In this document: positions 1 through 8,228 of the stretch, piece after piece | Layout of the letters: every line of letters begins with the position of its first letter | How positions within the stretch are numbered: position 1 is the stretch's first letter | Assembly (NCBI GenBank): GCA_013362405.1 | Contig: JABFWF010000118.1 | Location: 1-34,545, forward strand | Direction of reading: 5' to 3' | DNA from: Lysobacter sp. | Lineage (GTDB): Bacteria > Pseudomonadota > Gammaproteobacteria > Xanthomonadales > Xanthomonadaceae | Length of the DNA: 34,545 nucleotides | Position numbers and translations under genes: made by a program | Notes under the pieces: generated by a model | Databases searched by the model: none | What the model saw: only the letters and a program-made list of their open reading frames with translations | Told to the model about the DNA's origin: nothing

Positions 1-1
1 G

Positions 2-274
2 GCGCAGGCCGGCCTGGCCTTCTGCGCCCTGCGCGACAACGCGCTGGCGCAGGCCGAGGCGGGCTTCACCGGCATCCTCGCCGCGCGCCCGGACGACCCG
101 GCGGCGGTCGAGGGCCTTGGCCACGTGCGCTACCGGCAGGGCCGCACCGACGACGCCCGCGCGCTGTTCACGCGCGCGCTCGCGCTCGACCCGGGCAACC
201 CCGAGATCCGCGGCATGCTTGACCGCCTGCATGATGTGCCCCCTGCCGCCGCGAACGCATCCACGGCGGATTGA
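2..274 (+). CDS. TPR-repeat protein, C-terminal fragment
   Basis: The window opens inside a plus-strand gene read in frame 2, giving about 90 residues before a TGA. The stretch AGFTGILAARPDDPAAVEGLGHVRYRQGRTDDARALFTRALALDPGNPEI has the spacing of two tetratricopeptide repeats: the small-residue positions are in place and each helix pair ends in D/P-rich turns. TPR units are protein-binding scaffolds; the partner and the rest of the protein lie outside the window, so no function can be assigned. The last 15 residues are Ala/Pro-rich and disordered-looking. It was missed by the ORF track because no start codon is inside the window. It converges with the minus-strand acyltransferase gene. Confidence 0.75.
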   Translation, partial: AQAGLAFCALRDNALAQAEAGFTGILAARPDDPAAVEGLGHVRYRQGRTDDARALFTRALALDPGNPEIRGMLDRLHDVPPAAANASTAD

Positions 275-438
275 TCACTGCGATCCCCAGCCTCGTCGGC
301 TGGCCTGGTCGCCCCCTGCGCTTTTCCCGCCTGTCGCGACCCTGGCGGGCCTGCGGATGACACCCGGCGGAAAGCTCATCGCCCCTATGCACGCAGAGAG
401 TGTGCCAGAGCGGTCAACTTCTTCACGAGATCTTCATC

Positions 439-466
439 ACGGCCGTCGGAAGCCTCCGCCGGCCGT
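439..466 (-). other. Stem-loop at the 3' end of the acyltransferase gene
   Basis: The arms acggccgtcgga and tccgccggccgt form a 12-bp stem with one mismatch around a 4-nt loop, and the hairpin abuts the stop codon at 466-468. No T-run follows on the minus strand, so it is not a standard intrinsic terminator; it may protect the 3' end or simply reflect GC-rich sequence. The rest of 275-465 shows nothing recognisable. Confidence 0.35.
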
Positions 467-1089
467 CACGGTGTGCCGTGGTGCTTGCCCTGCCAGGGGT
501 TGTACCAGGCGCGGATGCGCGCGATGTCGGCGGACATGTCGTCGCCGAGTTCGAACGCGGGACCGATGCCGATGATCCGCTCGGGATAGTGGAAGTAGGC
601 GGGCAACACCGGCACGCCGGCCGCCTTCGCGATCTTCCAGAAGCCCGGCTTCCAGCGTTCGACCGGTTTGCGGGTGCCCTCCGGCGCCAGTCCGAACCAG
701 AATTTGTCACTCCCCTGCAGCAATGCGGCGGCCTGTTCGACCACGCCGTGGGCCGCGCTGCGGTCGACCGCGATCACACCGAGTCCGCGCATCAGCACGC
801 CGAGCGGCCACCAGAACAGCTGGTGCTTGCCGAGCACCTTGAGGTCGAGCCCGAGCGCGAGCTTGGCGGCGAAGCCCCACACGCCATCCCAGTTGGACGA
901 ATGCGGCGCGCCGATCAGCACCAGTTTCGGGATGTCCGGGAAAGCGCCGACCATGCGCCAGCCACCCAGGCGCAGGATGGTGCGCCCGAGCCACCGCGTG
1001 AAACGGTTGCGTCGCGTGCGCGGCACGTTCGGCGGCAACGGCAGCACGTAGCCGGGCGTCGGCGTTGCGGGCATTGCCCCTTCCCCCAT
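466..1089 (-). CDS. PlsC-like 1-acyl-glycerol-3-phosphate acyltransferase family protein
   Basis: The 207-aa product carries the PlsC-type glycerolipid acyltransferase signatures. HSSNWD near residue 63 is the HX4D catalytic motif, and APEGTRK near residue 137 is the substrate phosphate-binding motif. Such enzymes transfer an acyl chain to a glycerophosphate or other lipid acceptor at the inner face of the cytoplasmic membrane. At about 200 residues it is shorter than canonical PlsC and belongs to the compact, poorly characterised branch, so the acceptor is unknown. It follows arfB by 20 bp on the same strand and may be co-transcribed with it. The start is uncertain: ATG 1089 has AGGA close upstream, while ATG 1074 (MPATPTP) has GGGGGA at better spacing. 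Confidence 0.87.
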   Translation of the reverse strand: MGEGAMPATPTPGYVLPLPPNVPRTRRNRFTRWLGRTILRLGGWRMVGAFPDIPKLVLIGAPHSSNWDGVWGFAAKLALGLDLKVLGKHQLFWWPLGVLMRGLGVIAVDRSAAHGVVEQAAALLQGSDKFWFGLAPEGTRKPVERWKPGFWKIAKAAGVPVLPAYFHYPERIIGIGPAFELGDDMSADIARIRAWYNPWQGKHHGTP

Positions 1090-1109
1090 GTGTCCTGATC
1101 CCCTGATGG

Positions 1110-1529
1110 CTAGTCCCAGTCGCGGCGCGTGCGCTCCCGCTTGAGGCTACTGCGTCCGCGCTTGGCGTCCAGCCGGCGTCGCTGCGAGGCACGGGTCGGG
1201 CGGGTAGCGATGCGCGGCTTCGGCGCGTGCAGGCCGGCGGCGACGAACGCCGCCAGGCGCTCGCGGGCGTCCTCGCGGTTGCGCTCCTGGGTGCGGAAGC
1301 GCTGTGCGCTGATCACCAGCACGCCGTCATCGGTGAGGCGTCGGTCGCGGCGCGCCAGCAGGCGCGTGCGCACGTCCTCGGGCAGCGACGGCGACTGCGC
1401 CACGTCGAACCGCAGCTCGACCGCGGTCGCCACCTTGTTGACGTTCTGCCCGCCCGGGCCGGCCGAACGCACGAAGCGCTCGACCAGTTCGTCGTCGGGG
1501 ATCGCGAGGGATTCGTCGATCTGCAGCAT
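1110..1529 (-). CDS. arfB: Alternative ribosome-rescue factor B (peptidyl-tRNA hydrolase)
   Basis: The 139-aa protein begins MLQIDESLAIPDDEL and has the release-factor motif GPGGQNVNK (GGQ at residues 26-28), which hydrolyses peptidyl-tRNA on ribosomes stalled without a stop codon. The C-terminal tail is strongly basic (RPTRASQRRRLDAKRGRSSLKRERTRRDWD), as expected for the ArfB/YaeJ extension that enters the empty mRNA channel. Length matches the family (about 140 aa) and excludes RF1 or RF2. The track ORF starts 14 codons earlier, but ATG 1529 fits the family N terminus and lies exactly 6 nt downstream of a TACAAT box, with no Shine-Dalgarno, suggesting a leaderless mRNA. The acyltransferase gene lies 20 bp downstream. 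Confidence 0.95.
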   Translation of the reverse strand: MLQIDESLAIPDDELVERFVRSAGPGGQNVNKVATAVELRFDVAQSPSLPEDVRTRLLARRDRRLTDDGVLVISAQRFRTQERNREDARERLAAFVAAGLHAPKPRIATRPTRASQRRRLDAKRGRSSLKRERTRRDWD

Positions 1530-1535
1530 GCGCGG

Positions 1536-1541
1536 ATTGTA
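1536..1541 (-). promoter_or_regulatory. Candidate -10 box TACAAT for leaderless arfB mRNA
   Basis: On the minus strand TACAAT is followed by six bases (ccgcgc) and then the arfB ATG, which would put +1 on or next to the A of the start codon. Five of six bases match TATAAT. No good -35 box is visible at 16-18 bp. Confidence 0.55.
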
Positions 1542-1617
1542 GGCAGCGGGACCACGGCGATGCTTCCGCACCGATCACGCTTCGCACGCCCGTGGATCCG
1601 ACCGCGGGTCGGGCGCC

Positions 1618-2343
1618 CTAGCCGTCGTGGTGTCCCCGCTCTCCGAACAACGCCAGTGCCCGTGCGAATTCCACGTCCGGCGGCGCCACCACGTCCACCG
1701 GCGCACCCGTCACCGGATGCACGAAGGCCAGCCGCCGCGCGTGCAGCAGCATGCGGTGGATGCCGAGCATGCGGAAGGCGCGGTTGTGGCGGCCGTCGCC
1801 GTGGCTGGTGTCGCCGACCAGATGATGCGAGGCGTGCTTGAGGTGGCGACGGATCTGGCGGAAGCGACCGGTCGTCGGGCGTGCGCGCAGCAGCGCGTAG
1901 CGTGACGTCGGAAAGCCGGCCGAAGGCGTGTCCAGTTCGCAGGTGGCGAGGCGCTCGAACTCCGTCACCGCCGGCTTCTTCACCGGCTTGCCGGGGCCGC
2001 CGTCGAGCGGATGGTCGACGGTGAAGCGTTCCTCCGGCCAGCCACGGCAGACCGCCCAGTAATGCTTTTCAAAAGCCGCTGTTCCCGCTTCGCGCGACAT
2101 CAGCATCTTGCCGAGCGCCGACGCGGTGTCGCGGTCGAAGGCGAGCAGCAGGCAACCGCTGGTGGCGCGGTCGAGCCGGTGCACGAGGAAGATGGGCCTT
2201 CCGAACTGCGAGCGCAGGCGATCGGCGGCGAAGTCGGTTTCGCCGCGCGCCAGCGCGCTGTCGTGGACCATCAGCCCGGCGGGCTTGTCGATCACCGCCA
2301 GCCAGTCGTCGCAATGGACGACCGGCAGCGCCTCAGCGCCCAC
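1618..2343 (-). CDS. truC: TruC-like RluA-family pseudouridine synthase
   Basis: The 241-aa product has the RluA-family catalytic motif HRLDRATSG, whose Asp attacks the target uridine. Its C-terminal half ([20 protein letters not shown]...MLLHA..L.F.HPVTG) closely follows E. coli TruC, which makes pseudouridine 65 in certain tRNAs. There is no S4 domain, also as in TruC. The track ORF is 45 codons longer upstream, but that part is a shadow of ubiB. I chose GTG 2343 because it leaves the usual short N terminus ([23 protein letters not shown]). This start overlaps the end of ubiB by 11 nt, implying translational coupling. A different RluA-type specificity cannot be excluded from sequence alone. 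Confidence 0.88.
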   Translation of the reverse strand: MGAEALPVVHCDDWLAVIDKPAGLMVHDSALARGETDFAADRLRSQFGRPIFLVHRLDRATSGCLLLAFDRDTASALGKMLMSREAGTAAFEKHYWAVCRGWPEERFTVDHPLDGGPGKPVKKPAVTEFERLATCELDTPSAGFPTSRYALLRARPTTGRFRQIRRHLKHASHHLVGDTSHGDGRHNRAFRMLGIHRMLLHARRLAFVHPVTGAPVDVVAPPDVEFARALALFGERGHHDG

Positions 2344-4009
2344 GCGGCCACGCCGCGAGCAGTGCCCACACGCCACCCAGCGCGGCGACCAGCACCGCCA
2401 CCGGCACGCCGAACAGGCGCGCGCCACCGGCATCCAGCGCGTACAGCACCGCGGCCACCAGCAGCAGGCCGGTGCCAAGGATGGCGGCGATGATGCGTCG
2501 CTGCGCGCCGCGCAGGATGCGCGTGATCTCGCGCAGGTCGGGCGAACCGACCTGCACCGCGTTGCGTCCTTCCACCTGCTGGGTCAGCCAGCCATGCAGC
2601 AGGCGCGGCATGTCCGGCGCGTGCGTCACCATCTCCGGCAGGCGCTTGCGGAATTCCGACAGCAGCCGGCGCGGGCTGTAGCGCGCGACCAGGATGCGCT
2701 CCAGCACGGGCTTGGCCACCGCCCAGATGTCGATCTGCGGATCGAGCAGGCGGCCGATGCCCTCGATGTTGAGCAGCGTCTTCTGCAGCAGGATCAGCTG
2801 CGGCTGCAGGGTCAGCTCGTAGCGCTGCGCGGTGCGGAACAGCTTCAGCAGCACCTCGGCCAGCGAGATTTCGGACAGCGGCCGGGTGAAATAGGGCTCG
2901 CACACCGCGCGCGCGGCCGCCTCGAGTTCGTCGATGCGGATGTGCGACGGCATCCAGCCGGCCTGCACGTGCAGCTCGGCGATGCGGCGGTAGTCGCGGT
3001 GGAAGATCGCCATGAAGTTCTCCGCGAGATAGTACTGATCCTCGCTGGAGAGCTGCCCCATGATGCCGAAGTCGAGCGCGATGAAGCGCGGGTCGGCCTT
3101 GCGCGCCGGGTCCGCGTCCACCCAGATGTTGCCGGCGTGCGCGTCGGCGTGGAAGAAGTTGTCGCGGAACACCTGCGTGTAGAACACGCGCACGCCCTTC
3201 GCCGCGAGCGCCTTGCGGTCGATGCCGGCGGCATCCAGCGCGGCGATGTCGTCCGACGGGATGCCGTGCACGCGCTCCATGGTCAGCACGCGCTCGGCGG
3301 TGTGCGACCAGATCACCTCCGGCACGTACAGGTCCGGCGAGTCCTGCCAGAAGCGGCGCAGCACCGACGCATTCGCACCTTCGCGCTGCAGGTCGAGCTC
3401 GGCCGCCAGCGTGTTCTCGATCTCGGCGACGATCTCGCGCGGGCGGATCTTGTCGGCGGACGGATGCGCGCGGTCGACCAGCGCGGCGACCGACCGCAGC
3501 AGCGCGATGTCGGCGCCGATCTGCTTCTCGATGCCGGGGCGCAGCACCTTGACCACCACTTGCCGGGGCGCGGCGCCCGGCAGCGCGGGCAACGTCGCCG
3601 CGTGCACCTGGGCGATCGACGCGGAGGCCAGCGGCGTGGTGTCGAACGACGCGAACGCGACGTCGACCGGGCGCGCCAGCGCCTTCTCGACGATCGCGCG
3701 GGCCGCCGCGCCGTCGAAGGGCGCGACGCGGTCCTGCAGCAGCGCGAGTTCCGCGGCGACGTCCGGCGGCACGAGGTCGCGGCGCGTCGAGAGGATCTGC
3801 CCGAACTTGACGAAGATCGGCCCGAGCTCCTGCAACGCGAGACGCAGGCGCGCGCCTCGCGGCAGCGCCTCGATCGCCTTCGGCGCGCGTGGCACGAACG
3901 GCTGCATCAGCTTCAGCCAGCGCTCGGCGACGGTGTCCTCGAGCAGCGCATCCAGGCGGTAGCGCAGCAGCACGCGGCCGATGCGGGCGGCACGCAGCAC
4001 CGGCGTCAC
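2333..4009 (-). CDS. ubiB: Ubiquinone biosynthesis accessory ATPase/kinase-like protein UbiB
   Basis: The 558-aa protein is an ABC1/ADCK/UbiB atypical kinase, needed for ubiquinone synthesis and thought to act as an ATPase on lipid intermediates or the Ubi complex. Visible hallmarks in order are the KxGQ motif ([11 protein letters not shown]), the Ala-rich nucleotide loop ([11 protein letters not shown]), the VVVKVLRPG lysine strand, FHADAHAGN, and the metal-binding LDFGIMG. Two hydrophobic segments near the C terminus ([20 protein letters not shown] and [20 protein letters not shown]) are the typical membrane anchor. The start is GTG 4009, which overlaps the ubiJ stop in a GTGA (4 nt). The 871-aa track ORF runs farther upstream only because the frame stays open. 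Its 3' end overlaps truC. Confidence 0.95.
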   Translation of the reverse strand: MTPVLRAARIGRVLLRYRLDALLEDTVAERWLKLMQPFVPRAPKAIEALPRGARLRLALQELGPIFVKFGQILSTRRDLVPPDVAAELALLQDRVAPFDGAAARAIVEKALARPVDVAFASFDTTPLASASIAQVHAATLPALPGAAPRQVVVKVLRPGIEKQIGADIALLRSVAALVDRAHPSADKIRPREIVAEIENTLAAELDLQREGANASVLRRFWQDSPDLYVPEVIWSHTAERVLTMERVHGIPSDDIAALDAAGIDRKALAAKGVRVFYTQVFRDNFFHADAHAGNIWVDADPARKADPRFIALDFGIMGQLSSEDQYYLAENFMAIFHRDYRRIAELHVQAGWMPSHIRIDELEAAARAVCEPYFTRPLSEISLAEVLLKLFRTAQRYELTLQPQLILLQKTLLNIEGIGRLLDPQIDIWAVAKPVLERILVARYSPRRLLSEFRKRLPEMVTHAPDMPRLLHGWLTQQVEGRNAVQVGSPDLREITRILRGAQRRIIAAILGTGLLLVAAVLYALDAGGARLFGVPVAVLVAALGGVWALLAAWPRGR

Positions 4010-4656
4010 GCGCGGCTCCCGCCAACGGCAAGGCGCGCCACCCGCGCGGCCAGCCGCTCGACGTCGTCGCGCACCACGTCGACGTCGTCGTAGAACGCGT
4101 GCAGCTCGGCCTTGGCGACCACGTCGCGGCTTTCCTCGGTGAGGAATTCCGCGCCGCTTTCGGCCAGGGCGCGGCCGGTCGCGTGGGCCTGGCGCAGCAC
4201 GGACGCGGCCAGACTGGCGACCTGCACGCCGATCACGTCGCCGAACACCGCGACGAACGGCAACTGCCAGTCGGGATCGAAGCGTTCGGCCAGGCGTTGC
4301 AGGCGCCGCGCGAGTTCGGCGTCGCCCGACAGCCGCACCTTGCCGACCGGCGGCGCGTCGTCGCGGCGCAGGAACGGCAGCTGCCCGAGCAGGCCGCCGA
4401 GGGTGGCGCGCACGCCGAGGTCGGGTTCGTTTTCCGCATCGACCGGACCGACGACGAGGCGCTCGCCATCCACGCGCACCTGCAACGCCAGCGGCGGCAA
4501 CGTGCCGCTTCTCGACTCCAGCTGCATCGCGACGCGCTGGCCATCGAGCGCGGCAAGCCCGGCGCGGGTGTCGGGATCCAGTGCGAGCGCGCGGTTCAGC
4601 GCTGCTTCCAGCGCGCGGCCGGCGGGCACTTTCCAGTTGAAGGGGAATGCGGGCAT
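4006..4656 (-). CDS. ubiJ: Ubiquinone biosynthesis accessory factor UbiJ (SCP2 lipid-binding domain)
   Basis: The 216-aa protein has the UbiJ layout: an N-terminal SCP2-like lipid-binding domain (about residues 15-115, including [16 protein letters not shown] and [22 protein letters not shown]), then a helical C-terminal part ending in a predicted coiled coil ([17 protein letters not shown]). UbiJ binds hydrophobic ubiquinone intermediates and, with UbiK, organises the soluble Ubi metabolon. Its position directly before ubiB, with a GTGA stop-start overlap, is the classical arrangement; ubiE is not next to it here. The start ATG 4656 sits 6 nt after a TAGAAT box and has no Shine-Dalgarno. Confidence 0.92.
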   Translation of the reverse strand: MPAFPFNWKVPAGRALEAALNRALALDPDTRAGLAALDGQRVAMQLESRSGTLPPLALQVRVDGERLVVGPVDAENEPDLGVRATLGGLLGQLPFLRRDDAPPVGKVRLSGDAELARRLQRLAERFDPDWQLPFVAVFGDVIGVQVASLAASVLRQAHATGRALAESGAEFLTEESRDVVAKAELHAFYDDVDVVRDDVERLAARVARLAVGGSRA

Positions 4657-4662
4657 CGCGGC

Positions 4663-4668
4663 ATTCTA
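4663..4668 (-). promoter_or_regulatory. Candidate -10 box TAGAAT for leaderless ubiJ-ubiB-truC mRNA
   Basis: TAGAAT (minus strand) is separated from the ubiJ ATG by exactly six bases (gccgcg). It matches the consensus at five of six positions and would give a leaderless or near-leaderless transcript. The inverted repeat at 4672-4690 lies immediately upstream. Confidence 0.55.
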
Positions 4669-4671
4669 GCG

Positions 4672-4690
4672 GGCGGGTTCGCAACCCGCC
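4672..4690. promoter_or_regulatory. Inverted repeat GGCGGGTT-cgc-AACCCGCC upstream of ubiJ
   Basis: A perfect 8-bp inverted repeat with a 3-bp spacer begins three bases upstream of the putative ubiJ -10 box, covering the -10/-35 spacer. It could be an operator. It has no T-run on either strand, so it is not a terminator. Confidence 0.4.
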
Positions 4691-4703
4691 GTGCCGGCGT
4701 GCT

Positions 4704-4829
4704 CCTCGCGGGAGCGGCCCACAGCCGCGAGCTTTTCCCTGCGATGGCGCCGCCTTCGTAGGAGCGGCGTAAGCCGCGATCGGAGGCCCGCCGTGGAAAA
4801 GGCGGAAAGCTCGCGGCCTTAAGCCGCAG
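4704..4829. repeat. Cluster of three REP-like elements
   Basis: Three copies of a short imperfect palindrome lie here: CTCGCGGGAGCGGCCCACAGCCGCGAG (about 4704-4732), GTAGGAGCGGCGTAAGCCGCGAT (4758-4780), and a third, partial copy about 4809-4829 (GCTCGCGGCCTTAAGCCGC). They share the GGAGCGGC...GCCGCGA core seen at other sites in this window. Together with the oleD remnant they fill the gene-free stretch 4657-4993. No REP-associated transposase is present in the window. Confidence 0.7.
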
Positions 4830-4842
4830 GGGGTTGGTTCCG

Positions 4843-4936
4843 TCACCACGCCGCCGCCAGGCGCTCCAGCCCCTCGTCGATCGACACCCGCGGCACGTAG
4901 CCGAAGTCGCGCGTCGCCGGCGCCATGTCGTACCGC
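4843..4936 (-). pseudogene. Remnant second copy of the oleD 3' end
   Basis: Read on the minus strand this stretch encodes [29 protein letters not shown] followed by TGA, which aligns with the end of OleD ([29 protein letters not shown]). The DNA match to 5021-5096 is at a constant offset of 160 bp and includes a 37-bp exact direct repeat (4878-4914 = 5038-5074). Homology stops abruptly beyond the 'YD' codons; the segment between the copies (4937-4993) is GC-rich with no oleD similarity. There is no start codon or upstream domain, so this is a gene fragment. Confidence 0.85.
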
Positions 4937-4993
4937 GCCGCCTCGCATCCCTGGCGGCGGCGGACGCCTCGCGCCGCCGCGCGCGACGCGATT

Positions 4994-6001
4994 TCACGTG
5001 CTGCGGAAAGATGCCTGCAGCCGCTCGAGGCCTTCCGCGATCGACACCCGCGGCACGTAGCCGAAGTCGCGCGTGGCGGGCGTCATGTCGTACCAGTGCG
5101 TCGTGCTCAATTGTTCCGCGAGGAAGCGCGTCAGCGGCGGTTCGCCGCGCAACGGCAACAGCGTCCACGCGGCTTCGCACGCCGCGCCGATCGCGTATGC
5201 CAGTCCGAACGGCACCGTCTTCGTCACCGGCGGCGCGCCCGCCGCCTGCAGGAGCGCGTTGACGATCTCGCGCACCGGCTTCGGTTCGCCGTTGCTGATG
5301 AAGTAGGCGCGGCCCGCGCAGGCTGTTCCCGGCGCGAGATGCGCGAAGGCGTCGAAGTGCGCCTGCGCGGCGTTGTCGATGTAGGTGGTGTCGATGCGGT
5401 TGTCGCCATCGCCGACCAGGCGGAGCCGGCCGGCGCGCGCGCGTTCGACCAGCCGCGGCAGCAGCTGCTGGTCACCCGGGCCCCAGATCAGGCGCGGGCG
5501 CAGCGCGACGGTGGCGAGCGACGCGTCGTTGGCGGCGAGCACCGCGCGTTCGGCGATCGCCTTGGTCGCCGCATACGGCGCCTTGAAGTTTTCGCCGTAG
5601 GGGACCGTGTCGGCCGTGCCGCCTTCGACCGGATGCGTCGCGCGATGGGTGACGCTCGGCGTGGAGGTGTTCACGAGCCGGCCGATGCCATGCGCGCGGC
5701 AGGCGGCGATCACGTTGTCGGTGCCGACCACGTTCGCGCGGTGGTAGCCGTCGTAACCGCCCCACGCGCCTGCCTTGGCCGCATTGTGGAATACCGCAAA
5801 GGCGGCCGCCTCGTGGCCCGCGAACGCGCGCAGCACCGCATCGCGATCGGCAAGGTCGCCCTGCAGCTGGCGCACGCCGAGCGCATCGAGCGCCGGATAG
5901 CGGCCGCGGTTGAAGCTGCTGACCTCGTACCCCCGCTCGACCAGGCCGCGACACAGCGCCTGGCCGAGGAAGCCGCCGCCGCCGGTGACGAGGATCCTCA
6001 T
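4994..6001 (-). CDS. oleD: OleD: NAD(P)-dependent 2-alkyl-3-oxoalkanoate reductase
   Basis: The 335-aa protein is an extended short-chain dehydrogenase of the 3-beta-HSD/epimerase type. It opens with [27 protein letters not shown], the TGxxGxxG Rossmann motif, and has YAATKAIAE (the YxxxK catalytic pair). In the olefin pathway OleD reduces the 2-alkyl-3-ketoacid made by OleA to the 2-alkyl-3-hydroxyacid. The start at ATG 6001 overlaps the oleC stop as ATGA (4 nt), indicating coupled translation; the 457-aa track ORF is an upstream extension into oleC. A partial duplicate of its last ~30 codons lies downstream. The placement in a complete ole set makes the assignment firm. Confidence 0.94.
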   Translation of the reverse strand: MRILVTGGGGFLGQALCRGLVERGYEVSSFNRGRYPALDALGVRQLQGDLADRDAVLRAFAGHEAAAFAVFHNAAKAGAWGGYDGYHRANVVGTDNVIAACRAHGIGRLVNTSTPSVTHRATHPVEGGTADTVPYGENFKAPYAATKAIAERAVLAANDASLATVALRPRLIWGPGDQQLLPRLVERARAGRLRLVGDGDNRIDTTYIDNAAQAHFDAFAHLAPGTACAGRAYFISNGEPKPVREIVNALLQAAGAPPVTKTVPFGLAYAIGAACEAAWTLLPLRGEPPLTRFLAEQLSTTHWYDMTPATRDFGYVPRVSIAEGLERLQASFRST

Positions 6002-7653
6002 GCACGCTCCTTCGTCGGCAATTGCCGCGCCGCCCAGGCCGCCAGTTTCTCGCGCGCGATCTTGGCGTTGTGGCGGATGTCGACCGGGAAGCGCGGGTGG
6101 CGCAGGAAGGCCTGCACCTTCGCCGTATGCACGAAGCCATCGCCGAGGTGGCGCAGTTCCTGCGCGATCCGCAGCCATTCGCGCGCGTGCACGCCTGCGC
6201 GGAGCTCGACGCACAGCACCGGCCGCTGCGCGCCTTTTGCGCCGACGCCGACCAGCGCGGTACGACGCACGTCCGGATGGGTGTTGAACACCGGCTCGAC
6301 CTGCTCGGTGCAGAGGGTCGTCAGGTCGTCGACCACCACCCGCTGCGACTTGCGCCCGCAGAACCACAGCCGGCCATCGGCATCCATCCAGCCGAGGTCG
6401 CCCATGCGATGCACGATGCGCGTGCTGCCGTCGGCCAGCGTTTCGCGGATCTTCGCCAGCCGCGTCGCATCATCGCGTCGCCAGTACGTGTCGGTCGCGG
6501 TCGGGCCGGCGACGGTGATCTCGCCGACCTGCCCGCGCGCCACCAGCAGGGCATCGGACCACGTGCCGACCGCGTCGTCGTCGATGCGGATGATGCGCAC
6601 CTCGTTCGGCGAGACGGCGCGGCCGACGCAGGTGCCGGCGCCGCGCTCGGTCGCCTCGCGCGTGTCCTCCAGCGCACGGCCTTCGATCACCGTCACCGGC
6701 AGGCATTCGGTCGCGCCGTACGGCGTCCACAGCTGCGCATCGCCCGGCAGCAATGCGCGCATCGCCGCCACCACGTCGGGCGGCACCGGCGCGCCCGCGG
6801 AGGTGACGCGCCGCACGCTCGGCAGCTTCGCGCCGTGCCGCGCGAGCACGCCGACCAGCGCGGGCGAGCCGAACAGCTGGGTGACGCCGAAGCGCTCGAT
6901 CGCACGCACGAGCCTGCGAGGATCCGCCTGCGCGGGCCGCGTCGGATCCATGTCCGGAATGATCGAGGTCATGCCGAGCGCCGGATCGAACAGCGCGAAC
7001 GGCGGAAACGTCGGCAGGTCGACGCCGCCGGGCTCGAGGGCGAAGGCTTCGGGCAGCATGCCGACCTGGGCGACGAAATGGCGATGGCGGTAGACGACGC
7101 CCTTGGGCACGCCGGTCGAGCCGCTGGTGAAGAGGATCGCCGCGATGTCGTCGGGCTGCGTGTCGGCGAGCTGCGGGCCGGCATTCGCGCCAGCGCGCTC
7201 CACGTCGGCGAGCGTCGCGTCGGCCAGCCATGCGCGCGCGCCGGTGGTGATGCGCACGCGCGCCGAGCGCGCCCAGCCGAGCAGCGTGCGCGCGACGTGC
7301 GCGAGGGGGATGCCGATGAAGGCGTCGGGACCGGCTTCGTCCAGGCACTGCCGCAGCGCGCGTTTGTCGATGCCGGGATCGACCAGCACCGGCACCGCAC
7401 CCGCCTTGAACAGCGCGAACATCAGCAGGAAGAACGCCGGCGTGGGCCGCACCATCACCACGGTGCGCGTGCCGCGGACCACGCCATGGTGGGCGAGGCC
7501 GGCGGCGATCGCGTCGCTGCGCGCATCGAGCTGGGCGTAGGTGAGCGTCACGCCGTACCGGCCGTTGCGGCCGGGGCAGCGCATCGCGACCTGGTCGCCA
7601 CGCATGGCGGCGAGCCCGGGCAGCGTGGCGGCGATGTTGCAGGGGACGGGCAT
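5998..7653 (-). CDS. oleC: OleC: ATP-dependent beta-lactone synthetase (AMP-binding superfamily)
   Basis: The 551-aa protein is an ANL-superfamily adenylate-forming enzyme. It shows the P-loop-like signature [18 protein letters not shown], the YGATE core motif ([12 protein letters not shown]), and the [18 protein letters not shown] region with the conserved Asp. OleC enzymes activate the 2-alkyl-3-hydroxyacid from OleD with ATP and close it to a cis-beta-lactone, rather than making an acyl-CoA. Neighbouring oleA, oleB and oleD support this reading over a generic fatty-acyl-CoA ligase. ATG 7653 follows a GACAAT box by six bases, so oleC-oleD may have its own leaderless promoter, separate from oleA-yjdM-oleB. 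Its 3' end overlaps oleD. Confidence 0.95.
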   Translation of the reverse strand: MPVPCNIAATLPGLAAMRGDQVAMRCPGRNGRYGVTLTYAQLDARSDAIAAGLAHHGVVRGTRTVVMVRPTPAFFLLMFALFKAGAVPVLVDPGIDKRALRQCLDEAGPDAFIGIPLAHVARTLLGWARSARVRITTGARAWLADATLADVERAGANAGPQLADTQPDDIAAILFTSGSTGVPKGVVYRHRHFVAQVGMLPEAFALEPGGVDLPTFPPFALFDPALGMTSIIPDMDPTRPAQADPRRLVRAIERFGVTQLFGSPALVGVLARHGAKLPSVRRVTSAGAPVPPDVVAAMRALLPGDAQLWTPYGATECLPVTVIEGRALEDTREATERGAGTCVGRAVSPNEVRIIRIDDDAVGTWSDALLVARGQVGEITVAGPTATDTYWRRDDATRLAKIRETLADGSTRIVHRMGDLGWMDADGRLWFCGRKSQRVVVDDLTTLCTEQVEPVFNTHPDVRRTALVGVGAKGAQRPVLCVELRAGVHAREWLRIAQELRHLGDGFVHTAKVQAFLRHPRFPVDIRHNAKIAREKLAAWAARQLPTKERA

Positions 7654-7659
7654 CGCGCC

Positions 7660-7665
7660 ATTGTC
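7660..7665 (-). promoter_or_regulatory. Candidate -10 box GACAAT for oleC-oleD
   Basis: GACAAT lies six bases (ggcgcg) before the oleC ATG on the minus strand, the same geometry as at arfB and ubiJ. The first base departs from consensus and no -35 is evident, so confidence is moderate. Confidence 0.42.
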
Positions 7666-7689
7666 GCCGAGACGGCCGGTTCAGATCCT

Positions 7690-7715
7690 TGCAGGGGCGG
7701 CTTACAGCCGCGAGC
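7690..7715. repeat. REP-like element
   Basis: TGCAGGGGCGGCTTACAGCCGCGAGC shares the core palindrome (GGCGGCTTACAGCCGC) with the REP-like elements at 4.7 kb and 21.0 kb. It lies just upstream of the oleC promoter region, between divergent oleC and the YkgJ-family gene. Confidence 0.65.
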
Positions 7716-7832
7716 CGTTGCCGTGTGCGGAGGGCTGCCGCGACCCAGGCCTTCATCGCGCCGCTTGCCTTCGATGCGGGAGCCACCAGAATTCGCGGTT
7801 TCCGCCATCCTGCCGCCCGCTGCGGGGCGTCC

Positions 7833-8213
7833 ATGCCGCATCCCTGCCTGTCCTGTGGCGCCTGCTGCGCCGCGTTCCGCGTGAGCCTGCACTGGTCCGA
7901 GACCGAGCCGTTCCTCGGCGGCCGCGTGCCGGTCGAACTCACCGAGCCGGTGCGCCTGCACGAACTCGCGATGCGCGGCACTTCGCAGGCGCGGCCCCGC
8001 TGCGTGGCCCTGGAGGCAGACATCGGGCGCTCCAGCCGCTGCACGATTTACGCGCGACGCCCATCGGCTTGCGCCGCGGTGGTGGCGTCCTGGGAATCCG
8101 GCGGGGCGAGCACGCAATGCGACCGGGCGCGCGCGGTGCACGGGCTGCCGGTGCTGACGCCGTCGGATTGGCTCGACGTCGACGACGCCCAGCGGAGCCC
8201 GCTGCCGGCGTGA
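7833..8213 (+). CDS. YkgJ-family cysteine-cluster protein
   Basis: The 126-aa product starts MPHPCLSCGACCAAFRVSLHWSE, the CxxCGxCC pattern of the YkgJ/UPF0153 family, with further cysteines in PRCVAL, SRCTIYARRPSAC and TQCDRAR. The family is thought to bind iron or zinc through this cluster; its cellular role is not settled. I chose ATG 7833 because the 48 upstream codons in the track ORF run through the REP-like element and lack conservation-like features. It is the only plus-strand gene inside the ole cluster, divergent from oleC and convergent with oleB (15 bp between stops). Confidence 0.85.
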   Translation: MPHPCLSCGACCAAFRVSLHWSETEPFLGGRVPVELTEPVRLHELAMRGTSQARPRCVALEADIGRSSRCTIYARRPSACAAVVASWESGGASTQCDRARAVHGLPVLTPSDWLDVDDAQRSPLPA

Positions 8214-8228
8214 TCGCCGGCAGTTGCG

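Noticed and set aside
2108-4093. A 661-aa plus-strand ORF
   Set aside because: Antisense to ubiB and truC with shadow-type composition; no domains.
4010-4948. N-terminal extension of the ubiB frame to 871 aa
   Set aside because: The extension overlaps ubiJ in another frame and is Arg/Ala-rich. UbiB starts at GTG 4009 with a normal GTGA overlap.
4843-5180. A separate small gene (194-aa ORF 4596-5180) between ubiJ and oleD
   Set aside because: It is an out-of-frame reading of the oleD end, the tail duplicate and REP repeats. Only the oleD-like tail in its own frame is meaningful, and that lacks a start.
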